Assembly (NCBI GenBank): GCA_051294375.1
Contig: CM119269.1
Coordinates: 15,776,617-15,840,616, forward strand
Direction: 5' to 3'
From: Paraspadella gotoi
Lineage: Eukaryota; Chaetognatha
Length of the DNA stretch: 64,000 nt
Position numbers and translations under genes: made by a program. Below the pieces are notes generated by a model that made no database searches, had not been told where the DNA came from, and was given only the letters and a program-made list of their open reading frames with translations. Positions 13,309 through 24,496 of this stretch are shown here, in pieces; position 1 is the stretch's first letter, and every line of letters starts with the position of its first letter.

Positions 13309-13404
13309 ATGTCCGTCCGTCTGTCCGTCCGTCTGTCCGTCCGTCCGTCCGTCCGTCCGTCCGTCCGTCCGTCCGTCCGTCCGTCCGTCCGTCCGTCCGT
13401 CTAT
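13309..13404. repeat. (CCGT)n microsatellite
   Basis: About 24 copies of ccgt, the first few mixed with ctgt. Related shorter tracts lie at 21110-21150. Confidence 0.95.
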
Positions 13405-13893
13405 CCGTTCAAGGGTAGGATAGTGTTTGATTGAGGTGGAAATAAAGTTTAGATGAAATCGTCCAAGTGGAAATGAGTTTAAATAGAAAAAAACATAAAA
13501 TCTATTTCACTATTTGATTGTGCTTTTTTTCTTTTTATATTAAATGCAAAATAAATTAGTAATTAATTATTAATTATTTTGTAATTCATCAATTTCTTAA
13601 TTAATTTTGTGATCGAGATTGTTGTTTTGTGATTGAGAGGCGAGACAAGGTGGAAAATGATTTTGACGCGAATAAAAAAAATAATATCAATTAATTAATA
13701 TTATCTGATCAGCTTCCTACCGCTAATAATCGTTGGCAGATCCGTCATTGTTTGCTCAAACTTGTGACTTCTCAATTGGAAGAATCAATGATTGAACTAA
13801 TTTTTTTATATTCATTAAAATTTAGTTACTATTTGTTCTAATGCGGAAAGGAAAGATAAAAATCTTTTAAAAAAATATCAGATAAAATAAAAT

Positions 13894-13996
13894 ATTGATT
13901 TTTCACAACGAATTTTTATTGTTGTTACAGACAAAGCAAAATTTCTATTCGAAACATGTCTGTAACAATAATAAAAATTCTTTGTGAAAAATCAAT
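13894..13996. mobile_element. 103-bp hairpin element (mini-MITE or structured repeat)
   Basis: Arms 13894-13933 and 13957-13996 are inverted repeats matching at 38 of 40 positions around a 23-bp loop. The left arm begins attgatttttcacaacg and ends gttgttacagaca. No coding content. Confidence 0.8.
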
Positions 13997-15540
13997 CTTT
14001 TCTAGAAAGAGAGAATTCTCTTAGCTAAATTCAACTAACGAAAAGGAAGGAAAATAAAAAAAATCAATAAATTAGAAAAAAAAAAGATTTTTATTTACTT
14101 AAAAAAAAATTACATATTTCTTCATCTTTATAATTCTGACGGCAGCGTGCGGCGCGGCTCCAAAACGGGCTATTTTTTCTCTTTTTAGTAATAACCCCTT
14201 AAATATGCTTAAATGCGAACATCACTTTTATATATCCAACTATCGCGAAATTTCTGAGGTTTTTTCTTCGCCATAAAATTTAATAGATTTTGAGCCAATT
14301 TTTTTTTTTCGGATAAAAAAAAAATTATCGCCATCTTAAATTTTGAGGGAAAGGCGGTGGTTTGGGTGAAGGGGTGGATGCAGTGGGTAGAAAAGGTGGT
14401 CGGTGTGGGCAGGTGGGTAAAAAGAGGAGGAGAAGATATGGAGAGAGACGCTTTCTCTATGATAGACAGATGAAATGATTTTTGAATATATTTAGTATAT
14501 ATATATATATATATATATATATTTAATATATATAGTAAGCTTAAAATGAAATTGGTTTAACAAATAAAAGGATATTCTATCATTTATTATATATGCTATC
14601 TTGCCTGACTTTATACGAGCTTTATAAGATAATATCAGTCTATGAAAATGGTTCAACCAATATAAAAATTATTCATTCATTTTACAAACTAAATCGTCTC
14701 TGACTTTGGACCAGCTATGGTGGAATAATTACTCCATCCCTCTAACAAGATAATAACTGCAGGATTCTGCAAGCTTTCAATCAAGATTCTTTCACAGTCA
14801 GGTTTATTCACGATGTCAGACTATGTCCGATTATATCAGACTAAATATATTAGACTTTATCAGACCTATAACAGACTATATCAGAGCCCCTCGACCAATA
14901 CAAGCGTATGGGTTGGCCAAAAACAACAACAACAACAACAACCACTACAACAACAACACGATTTAGAGACGATTTCATGGAAATGGAAAGAGGTTTGGCG
15001 GATTGGGAGGGGGGNNNNNNNNNNNNNNNNNNNNNNNNNNNNNNNNNNNNNNNNNNNNNNNNNNNNNNNNNNNNNNNNNNNNNNNNNNNNNNNNNNNNNN
15101 NNNNNNNNNNNNNNNNNNNNNNNNNNNNNNNNNNNNNNNNNNNNNNNNNNNNNNNNNNNNNNNNNNNNNNNNNNNNNNNNNNNNNNNNNNNNNNNNNNNN
15201 NNNNNNNNNNNNNNNNNNNNNNNCGGAGGGTGAGGATCAACGTGCGCTGGACAGGGTAAGGAGATGTGATGCGCAGAAGAGATTATTATCGAGTCGAACT
15301 GAGACGCGGCTCGGTAAGGCGAGGAGAGTAAGGAGGAATGTAAAATCACCTTGAAGATGAAGCGGCGCTAAAATAGGGTGAGGCCGAATCAGACGACCGG
15401 CAGAGATAAGCGGAGAAATTAGATGGAATTGCTTCGCGGTTTGGGTGACGTGAGATGAGAGGAAGTGGAGCGGAGAGGTGAGGTGCTGCAGGGTGAGGCG
15501 TGGCGAGATTGAATCGGTGGTTGATGCAGTTGCTAAGAAG
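13997..15540. other. AT-rich non-coding DNA with small repeats
   Basis: An (AT)n tract lies at 14497-14522, a degenerate atcagactat series at 14815-14885, (CAA)n at 14921-14958, then a 209-N gap and a purine-rich stretch. No gene is seen. Confidence 0.55.
15015..15223. other. Assembly gap, 209 N
   Basis: Run of N. Confidence 1.
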
Positions 15541-16453
15541 AAGAAGCTGAAGAAGAAGAAGAAGAAGAAGAAGAAGAAGAAGAAGAAGAAGAAGAAGAAG
15601 ACAGAAAAGATATGTGTCAGGTTAAAGGCTGAGGAGGTCACCCACTGCGCGTGAAGAGAAGGAGGAAGAGGAGGAGGTGAAGGAGAATCGCTGAGGTGAT
15701 GGGGATGAGGAATTGCAAGGATAAACGAGAAGGTACAAGGTGGGGGGAGGAGCAGAAGGGGTAGGAAAGCGATGTATGGAAAGGCTAGGAACAGAACGAT
15801 AGGGGAGAGAATGGGGGAGGAGACGTGTTGAAGAAGATGTTGGGAGGAATTTGAAGGAAAGGGAAGGCGAAGAGAGAAGAGGGTGGGAGGGAGGAATGAA
15901 GGGGAGAGAATGGGGGAGGAGATGAACAGCGGAGAGATATGAGGAGGCAGAGGTACACGTGTAGAAGTTGAGACGTGCGCTAAGAAGCTTTAGAATTAAG
16001 CGGATGTGGTTTAGAGTCGGACGAGCTAATTAGTTTGACATAAGGGAATGAATCTTGGCTGTAATAGTCTTTAGTATATATGTAGATGAAAGAATTAACG
16101 GAAAGCAAGCTTGTCTTTTAATTAGAATTTATTTAATTAGAATGATTATTAGGATAAAAAGCTATGAGGCTATAGTTTAAACAGTAGTCTCGCAAATTGT
16201 ACCCGATTGTCACGTGAAATAAAATAGTTAAGTTGACATTAGACATCTGATGAGATAAAATTCATGTGAAGTTTAGAAGCAGTGTTGGAGACTCGAGAGT
16301 CGCTAAGCAACGGACGCGAGTCGCTAAGGCGCTCAAACGGTCGCCCCCGTCAACTGCATGAAAGGATCGACTACAAAAGACCCCATTTATAAATATAAAA
16401 GGAAAAAGAAAAGGACAAAAAGAAATTTCTTTTTCCTTTCTCTCCTATCTCTC

Positions 16454-16503
<50 letters not shown>

Positions 16504-17629
16504 GGGCTGTTTTTATTCGAGCGTGAGTTTGTTAAACTCATTTCTTTCTTTTTCTTTTCGCCCTCTGCCGACGAGGGGCGAATTCAAATAAGTTTGTTCG
16601 AATATATAAGTTAATTTGAACAAACGCCTTCTTTCCGGTTTCATGCATTCTCTCAATAAACTAAAAATATAATTATTTATTCTAATATTATTATAATATG
16701 TTGATATGGGATAAAATAATATAATTAATTCAAATACGTTTCAATACATATTTTCCTCCGGTGAAAGTTAATTTAATTATATAAACGTGGAGTTAATTTT
16801 GTTATGAAAGCTCCGAAGAGAATTTTCAATAACTTTTTTTTACTCGCTAAAACAAAAGAGCCAGAAATTGTATTTAAAAATTCAATTATTTCTAGAATGT
16901 AAAAACAAATGTATGAATCAATTCATTTCCGAACGCTCAGCTCTCAGCGATGCAAGCGTCAAGCCTCAAGGCGGCGGATTGTCAGAGTTACTAGAATAAC
17001 GAATCGAATTTGGTACTGTCTTTTTTTTTTAAGTATCCCGGTTTATGGGAGAGTTATTTCTCAGGAAGATCAACAGATCGACTGATCCGACAAACGTACA
17101 AGCAGACGTAATCAGTGAAGGACCAGCGGCAACGCCGAAAAATCGTTGGCCTCTGTCGAGTGTCGAGAGACAAAGCGCGAATCGAAACGAGGGTCTGACG
17201 TTGGCTTGAGTCACTCGCGAATATTTGAGGCGAAACCGGCCAGGGCTAGGGTTGCCGACGCACGAAGAACACGCCGACGCACGAGGCCGACGCACGAACA
17301 CGCCGACGAGGTGGAGCCAAGAAACCAATGATCAAAGTGAACCCATGAGGGATGATAACTGCAATACTCACGATGCTAACACGATGCTCAAGGCTACACA
17401 ACAATGCATGAATTCCACGCCGACGTATGAGGTCGACAAAGAGGCCGACGCACGACGCCGACGCACGACACCGACGCCGGGAACCGAAGGCGAAACCAGC
17501 AAAGGACCGCGAGGAAATGGCGCGGGGTCGCGGAAGATTGTCGCGGCCTGGAGAGAGAATGGAGGGAGAAGGAAATGAAAAGAGGAAAAGAAAGGAAGAA
17601 AAGAAAAGAAAAGAAAAGAAAAGAAAAGA
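15541..17629. repeat. 2.1-kb direct repeat, left copy
   Basis: This is matched by 24497-26590 in the same orientation. Shared landmarks run in order: gacagaaaagatatg, tagaattaagcggatgtggt, tttaaacagtagtctcgc, ggatcgactacaaaagaccc, a (CT)n tract, aaagggctgttttta, aacaaacgccttctttccgg, cgtaatcagtgaag, accggccagggctagggttg and a terminal AAAAG tract. It contains a TATA-like tttataaatataaaagg (16386) and aataaa (16655), but no coding frame I trust. The right end runs into a 25-N gap. This copy has cleaner sequence than the other. Confidence 0.9.
17253..17472. repeat. GC-rich 12-bp motif repeats (GCCGACGCACGA)
   Basis: At least six near copies of gccgacgcacga occur in two clusters (17253-17310 and 17418-17472) inside the 2.1-kb repeat, and again in the right copy (26205-26440). 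They give a spurious Arg/Asp/Thr-rich frame. Confidence 0.75.
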
Positions 17630-17654
17630 NNNNNNNNNNNNNNNNNNNNNNNNN
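17630..17654. other. Assembly gap, 25 N
   Basis: It lies between the left 2.1-kb repeat and the satellite array. Confidence 1.
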
Positions 17655-17664
17655 AAACAGAGAG

Positions 17665-20600
17665 AGTACCACTGACGGCAAGAGATTCTTCTAAGGGATC
17701 TTGTGCATTCTACAGTGGCGCCACACTGGGCTCTATTATGATGTTTTCACTTTAAGATCCGTGTCACAATATTATTTTTTTAGTCTTCTTAATCGCATAT
17801 TACACCCTCCGCACTTAAAGCCCCGCCTCCCCATATTTTCTTAGTACTAAGACACATTTTCTTCTTTTGACACATGTGTGCCCACTGCCAAAGATCCTTC
17901 TAAAGGGATTTCTGTGACACCAGTGGCGCCGCACACGTGTACAAATATTTTGTTTCTTAATCCCCATATTTAACCCCGCATTAAAACGCCAGCCTTCCCC
18001 CATATTTTCTTTCGATACAAAGACAATTTTTCTTCTTTGTGACACAGTGTGGCGCCCACTGACCAGAGATTCTCTAAGGGATCTGTGACACACCAGTGGC
18101 GCCCAAGTGCACAAATAATATTTTTTTTGTTTCTTAATCCCCATATAACCCCGCACTTAAAAGCCCCAGCCTCCCATATTTTTCTTTTAGATACAAAGAC
18201 AATTTTTCTTACTTTGTGACACAGTGTGGCGGCCCACTGACCAAGAGATTCTCTAAAGGGTCTGGACAACCCAGTTGCGCCCACACCGTGTCACAAATAA
18301 TATTTTTTTGTTTCTTAATCCCATATTTAACCCCGCACTTAAAGAGCCCAGCCTTCCCCATATTTTTCTTTTAGATACAAAGACATTTTTCTTCTTTGGT
18401 GACACAGTGTGGCGCCCACGACCCAAGAAGATTCTCTAAGGGATCTGTTGACACCCAGTGGCCGCCACACCGGTGTCACAAATAATATTTTTTTGTTTCT
18501 TATCCCCATATTTAAACCCCGCACTTAAAGCCCTCAGCCTTCCCCATATTTTCTTTAGATACAAAGACAATTTTTTCTTCTTGTGACACAAGTGGTGGCG
18601 CCCACTGACCAAGAGATCTCTAAGGGATCTGTGACACCCGCAGTGGCGCCCACACCGTGCACAATAATATTTTTTTGTTTCTTTAATCCCCATTAATTTA
18701 ACCCCCGTCGTACTTAAAAGCCCAGCCTTTCCCCGATCACTTTTATTCTTTAGATACAAAGACAATTAGTGTCTTTGTGACACAGTGTGGCGGCCACTGA
18801 ACCAAGAATTCTCTAAGGGAGTCTTGTGACCACCCAGTGGCGACACACACTACCTTGTCCCACAATAATGATTTTTTGTTTCTTAATCCCCATATTAACC
18901 CCCGCACTTAAAAGCCCAGCCTTCCCCAATTTTTCTTTAATACAAAGACAATTTTTTCTTCTTTGTGACACGTGTGGCGCCCACTGAACCAAGAGAATCC
19001 TAAGGGATCTGTGACAACCCAGTGCGCCCAAACGTGTCACAAATAATATTTTTTTTGTTTTCTTAATCCCCATATTTTTACCCCCGCACTAAAGCCCCAG
19101 CCTTCCCCATAGTATTTTTCTTTAGAATCAAAGACAATTTTCTTCTTTGTGGACACAGTGTTGGCGCCCTACTGACCAAGAGATTCTCTAAGGGATCTGT
19201 GACCACCCAAGTGGCGCCCACACCGTGTCAACAAATATATTTTTTTTGTTCTTATCCCATAATTTAACTCCCCAGCACTTAAAAGCCCCAGCCTTCCCAT
19301 ATTTTTCTTTAGATACAAGACAATTTTTCTTCTTTGTGACACAGTTGTGGCGCCCACTGACCAGAGTTCTCTAAGTGATCTTGACACCCCAGTGGCGCCA
19401 CACGTGTCACAAATAATATTTTTCTTGTTTCTTAATCCGCCATATTTAACCCCCGCACTTAAAGCCCCAGCCTTCCCCATATTTTTCTTTAGATACAAAG
19501 ACAATTTTCTTCTTTGTGACAGCAGTGTGGCGCCCACTGACCAAGAGATTCTCTAAGGGATCTGTGACACCCAGTGGCGCGCGCCACACCGTGTCCACCA
19601 AATAATATTTTTTTGTTTCTTAATCGCCCATATTTAAAACCCCGCAACTTAAAAGCCCCAGCCTTCCCCATATTTTTCTTTAGATACAAAGACAATTTTC
19701 TTCTTGTGACACAGTGTGGGCGCCCACTGGCCAAGAGATTCCTCTAAGGGATCTGTGACACCCAGTGGCGGCCCACACGGTGTCACAAATAATATTTTTT
19801 TGTTTCTTAATTCCCCATATTTAAACCCCCGCACTTAAAAGCCCCAGCCTTCCCATATTTTTCTTTAGATACAAAGACAATTTCTTTACTTTTGACACAG
19901 TGTGGCCGCCCACTGACCAAGAGATTCTCTAAGGGATCTGTGACACCCAGTGGCGCCCACACCGGTGTCACAAATAATATTTTTTTTGTTTCTTAATACC
20001 ATATTTAAACACCGTCCGCACTTAAAAGCCCAGCCTTCCCCATATTTCTTTAGACTACAAAAGACAATTTTTCTTCTTTGTGACACAGTGTGGGCGGCCG
20101 CACTGACCATAGAGATTCTCCTAAGGGATCTGTGACACCCAGTGGCGCCCACATTCCGGTGTCACAAATAATAATTTTTTTGTTTCTTTATCCCATATTA
20201 ACCCCGCACTAAAAAGCCCCAGCCTTCCCCATATTTTTCTTTAGATACAAAGACAATTTTTCTTCTTTTGTGACACAGTGTGGCGCCCATCTGAACCAAG
20301 AGAATTCTCTAGAGGGATCTGGTGACACCCAGTGGCGCCCACACCGTGTCACAAATAATATTTTTTTCTGTTCTTAATCCCCATATTTAACCCGCACTTA
20401 AAAGCCCCAGCCTTCCCCATATTTTTTCTTAGAAATACAAAGACAATTTTTCTTCTTTGTGACAAGTGTGGCGCCCACTGAACCAGAGATTCTCTAAGGG
20501 ATCTGTGACAAACCCAGTGGCGCACACCGTGTCACAAAAAATTTTTTTGTTTCTTAATCCCCATATTTTAACCCGCACTTAAAGCCCAGCGCTTCCCCCA

Positions 20601-20745
20601 TATTTTTCTTTAGTACAAAGACAATTTTTCTTCTTGTGACACAGTGTGGCGCCCACTGACCCAAGAGATTCTCTAAGGATACAGATGGCGCCACACCGTG
20701 TCACAAATAATATTCTTGTTTCTTAATCCCTTTTTAACATAAATA
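17665..20745. repeat. Satellite array, about 17 units of roughly 182 bp
   Basis: Head-to-tail copies each carry the modules cgcacttaaagccccagcc, ttagatacaaagacaa, gtgtggcgcccactgacc, gagattctctaagggatctg, cagtggcgcccacaccgtg and a T-run, then cttaatccccatatttaac. Spacing of the ctctaaggg module is about 180-200 bases throughout. Copies differ mostly by one-base insertions or deletions and homopolymer length, with few clean substitutions, suggesting uncorrected long-read sequence over a fairly homogeneous array. Each unit can fold: GTGACACAGTGTGGCGCC pairs with GGCGCCCACACCGTGTCAC around a loop of about 33 bases. Minus-strand open frames here are repeat shadows. Confidence 0.92.
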
Positions 20746-20828
20746 TTTTTTGTATCTTCATAAAAATGGGGAAGGCTGGGGCCTTTTTAGTGCGGGGGTT
20801 AAAAATGGGGATAACAAACCAAAAATAT
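20745..20828 (-). repeat. Inverted fragment of the 182-bp satellite unit
   Basis: Read on the minus strand it gives ttatccccatttttaac, cccgcactaaaaaggcccc, agccttccccatttttat and gaagatacaaaa, in satellite order. It directly abuts the last forward unit, so the array ends in a short inverted copy. Confidence 0.8.
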
Positions 20829-20960
20829 CAATTGTTACACGATGTGACACGATGTGACACGATGTGACAGCGATGTGAAACACTATGTGACATGCTGTGA
20901 CATGATATGACAAGAGTGACAAAGATGTTACATGATGTGACATATGTGTCACTGGGCATT
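20829..20960. repeat. Degenerate (gatgtgacac)n tandem repeat
   Basis: About ten copies of a decamer gatgtgacac decay towards catgatgtgacatatg. The same decamer recurs at 23880-23940 and 24170-24245, each time just before the phrase tgtcactgggca or a variant of it. Confidence 0.75.
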
Positions 20961-21682
20961 AAGATTAGTCCGTATCTGCTTATCAGCAGATCCCGACTCT
21001 CATAATTCACGTTGTCGGTCCGTCGCCGCCCCCTCAATATTGTCGGGGCACACAACGTATATCATCGTCAGAACATCGAAGTATGATTAATTATGCAAAA
21101 AAACGATGTCCTCCGTTCCGTCTGTCTGTCTGTCCCGTCCGTCCGTCCTTCACACCTTAAGCAAAAAACTCTAATTACTTCGTGATTGGATGGATGATTG
21201 GTATGAATTTTGTGTGTGGAGGAAACTGTGTGATTGAGATGGATATGAAGTGTTGGAGGGAATCGTGCGAGTGGGAAAATTGGATAAATGGAAAAACAAA
21301 AAAAAATATATTTCATCTATTTGAACGCCAAGCTCATAGTGATAGAGCAAATTGACTTGAAATTTTGTATGTTGGTTAGGAAAGTGTGTGATTGAAGCTG
21401 GATATAAAGTTCGAGGAATCAATGCGAGTGGAAACGAGTTAAAATGGAAAAACAAAAGTATTTTACTTAAATTTACTCATAATTATTATTTTTCATTAAA
21501 ATTGAATAGATAAATGGAAATTAAATTTTGTGTGTGGGTAGGAAAGTTAATGTGATAAAACTGGATATTAAATTTTTTTGATGGAATCGTAGGAGTGGAA
21601 AAGAGTTCAAATTAGAAACGCAAAAGACACATTTATTTGAATTGTTTTAAAGTTCTCTCTCTCTCTATCTCTCTCTGATTGA

Positions 21683-21689
<7 letters not shown>

Positions 21690-21717
<28 letters not shown>

Positions 21718-21750
21718 TGCTTTGATGATTGATTGATTGATTGATTGACC
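21690..21750. repeat. (GATT)n microsatellite
   Basis: Tandem gattgatt with one interruption. It leads directly into the 18-bp minisatellite. Confidence 0.9.
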
Positions 21751-21764
21751 AAATTATGCATTGA

Positions 21765-22088
21765 CAATATCCCGTTGACCAATCTTAAAAGTTGACATCA
21801 AATATGCCAAGTTGACCCCAAATTCTGCAAGTTGATCAAGTTCTGCAAGTGACCAAATTATGCCTGTTGACCAAATTATGCCCAGTTACCAAATTAGGCC
21901 AGTTGGATAAAATTATGCCAGATGACCAAATTATGGCCGGTTTGACCAAAATTAATCTAATTGAATTCAAATTATGTCAGTTGAACCAAATTATGTCAGT
22001 AGACCAAATTATGTCAGTTAACCAAATTATGTCAGTTGACCAATTAATGCAAGTTGATTTAAATTATGCAAGTTGAACCAAGTTAAGC
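21765..22088. repeat. 18-bp minisatellite, about 17 copies
   Basis: The unit is close to gttgaccaaattatgcca, with a sub-variant ending tgtca in the right half. Because 18 is a multiple of three, the + strand stays open and gives a spurious repeated peptide (VDQIMS). Copies vary from 16 to 20 bases. Confidence 0.88.
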
Positions 22089-23307
22089 TTATTACCACTT
22101 AATTATCGAATTGACCTGGAATTTGTATGTGCGTAGAAAAGTTGTTGGTGATTGAACAGGAAACCAGTTTCGATGGAATCTTTTCATGGAAAGGAGTTAA
22201 ATGAAAAAAAACAAAAAAACCTGTTTCACTAATTGAATAATTGATTCTTTTTCCCTTTTATATTAAATGTATATTGCAGGATGTATTAATAAATCAAATA
22301 ATTAATCAGTTAATTAATCAATTGTCAAGTAATTATCAATAATTAATTAATCAGTCAATCATTAAAAGCAAAAAGCTCCAATAACTCGTGGATTGCTGGT
22401 TGGATTGGAATGAAATTTTGTGTGTGGGTAGGAAATGGTGTGATAAAGCTGGATATAAAGTTTGACGGAATTGTGTGAGTGGAAATGAGTTTAAGTGGAA
22501 AAACATAAGTCGCATTTACTACAATTTAACTTAATTTTTAATCATAAGTACTCTAATTAATCAATATTGGATGGATACGATTGAGGTTCAAATTTTTTGT
22601 GTGGGTAGAAAAATGTGTACCGATGCTTGAGTATAAAGTTTTCGGTGGAAACGTAGGAAGTGGAAATGAGTTTAATATGAAAAAAAATATGAGTCACAAT
22701 TTACTTGAAATCTTTTTTACTTATTTTAACCCATAATAAATGAGCATAAGGATCGTTGCATTGCAAAGAGAGAGAGAGAGATAGAGGAGAGAGAGAGAGA
22801 GAGAGTCCGATATAAAAAAATTACGAAATAAAAAAGTTGTTACTTTTTACTCACTGAATTAAAAATACTTAAAATAACTTACAAAATACATAAATTGATA
22901 AAATTATTAATTTCCGATAACATTGTTAATCACAATGCAATATATCTATGTAGGCGGGCCAAAATTGACACTTTTTAATAACTTTAGTTCTCCCTCAAAA
23001 AAATTTATTTTTTTCTTCTACTACTAAATCAATTTTCAATGTAATCGTTTTTGAATTAGTTTTCATTGGGTTGTTGCATCTGAAGCTTTTAACATATTTT
23101 ATTCATATTAATAATTATATAAAAGTTTTGGACGGAATTGTGCCGTGGAAATGAGTTTAGAGAGAAAAACATAAGTCACATTATTTGAATCTTTCATATT
23201 AATGATTACTAATAATGTTTAATTAATTAATTACTTAATTAATTAATGGGAAAAATGATGCAAGCTAAAAAAAATGTTAAAAAGCATAAAGATCGTCGCA
23301 TTTGCAT

Positions 23308-23455
23308 AAAATAAGAGAGAGAGAGAAATAGAGAGATAGAGAGATAGAGAGATAGAGAGCTGAGAGATAGAGAGATAGAGAGAATAGAAGAGATAGGAGA
23401 TAGAGAGATAGAGAGATAGGAGAGATAGTGAGAGGAGAGAGAGAGAGAGAAGGAG
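23308..23455. repeat. (AGAGAT)n microsatellite
   Basis: Near-perfect agagat repeats in the centre grade into plain (AG)n at both ends. Confidence 0.92.
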
Positions 23456-23679
23456 GCATAAAATCAGAGGATAATTTGTTTGTTTTTGATAAAATGTACA
23501 CAAACATATTTAATAACTTCGCTAACCCAATTTTAAGGACATCGATGATGATAAGTTGAATATAAATTTAAAATAATATTACATAATTAAAAATTAATTA
23601 ATTAATTAATAATCGATTAATAATTAATTAATAATTATCAATAGCAATCCGACATGTTTGGCTCCAAACTTGTTTATTT

Positions 23680-24480
23680 AGTAATCACCATATTTAACCC
23701 ACGCCACTTAAACATGCCAGCCTTCCCGATATTTATTTCTCATAATTTTTTTAATATAAAAAAAACACTTCCCCTAATGGATTCGAACCCTGGACTACTA
23801 GAATCTTATTTCAACATGTAACGGCCATCTTGCGGGAAAATTAGAAACCCAAAAATAAGAATTTTTTTTTTTTCTTTTACGATGTGACACGAGGTGACAT
23901 GATGTGACAAGATGTTACATGATGTTGACGATATGTTTTCATGGGGCATATGATTTTTAGTTAGTTAATCCCATATTGAACACCCGCATTAAACGTCCAG
24001 CCTTCCGATTATTGTATTTCTCAATAATTTTTTAATATAAAAAAACCTTCCCTAATGGAATCGAACCCTGGACTACGTAAATCTTTTTATTTTCAACATG
24101 TAACTGGCCATCCTTTCGGGAGAAATTAGAAACCCAAATATAAGAAAAAAATTTTCCCTTTTTGGATGTGAGCACGAATGTGACACTGCTGAAGTGACAC
24201 GATGTGACACGGGGGTGACACGATGTGGCTAATGTGACTATATGTGTCACTGGGCACTGGGAATTTTTGAATTTGCTCATCCCATATTTAACCCCCGCAC
24301 TTAAAAAGGCCTCCAGCCTTCCCTCATTATTTAAATGTTTTGTTTTATGAAAAATACTTTTTCCTAACGGAATCGAAACTCGGACTAGTAGAATCTTTTA
24401 TTTTGACATGTCATGGAATACCTTGTGGGAGAATTAGAAATGCAAAAATAAGGAGAAATTTTTCTGCCTTTTGACAGTGG
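23680..24480. repeat. Second array, about three units of roughly 290 bp, with a tRNA-like B box
   Basis: Each unit has the satellite module ccatatttaacccccgcac and ccagccttccc, then an AT-rich stretch, cctaatggaatcgaaccctg, gactactagaatc, aacatgtaacggccat, a T-run, and (in the first two) the gatgtgacac decamer. On the minus strand the first copy reads GGTTCGAATCC, the pol III B box of tRNAs and tRNA-derived SINEs; the second reads GGTTCGATTCC and the third is degraded. Box positions near 23783, 24060 and 24370 give the period. A proper T-stem is not formed, so this is tRNA-derived rather than a working tRNA. Confidence 0.7.
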
Positions 24481-24496
24481 AAAAAATACTGGTCTG

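Larger units (their letters stand above)
21050..23210. repeat. Dispersed/tandem family of about 165 bp
   Basis: A block with the modules gaattttgtgtgtggg, aggaaagtgtgtgattg, ctggatataaagttt, ggaatcgtgcgagtgg and aaatgagtttaaatgg recurs near 21180, 21350, 21500, 22110, 22390, 22570 and (partial) 23110. Another partial copy lies at 13425-13510. The first copies follow a (CCGTCTGT)-type tract, as at 13310. No coding capacity is visible. Confidence 0.75.

Noticed and set aside
17815-20152. Repeated minus-strand frames in the satellite (peptides with HRSLRESLGQWAP and similar)
   Set aside because: They are shadows of the repeat unit. A 182-bp period does not keep frame between units and indels break each one.
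17665-20745. CRISPR-like array of regular repeats
   Set aside because: Repeats are contiguous 182-bp units with no unique spacers, in an intron-bearing animal genome.
21849-22076. Repeated peptide frame over the 18-bp minisatellite
   Set aside because: The unit length is a multiple of three, so an open frame is expected. Nothing else suggests coding.
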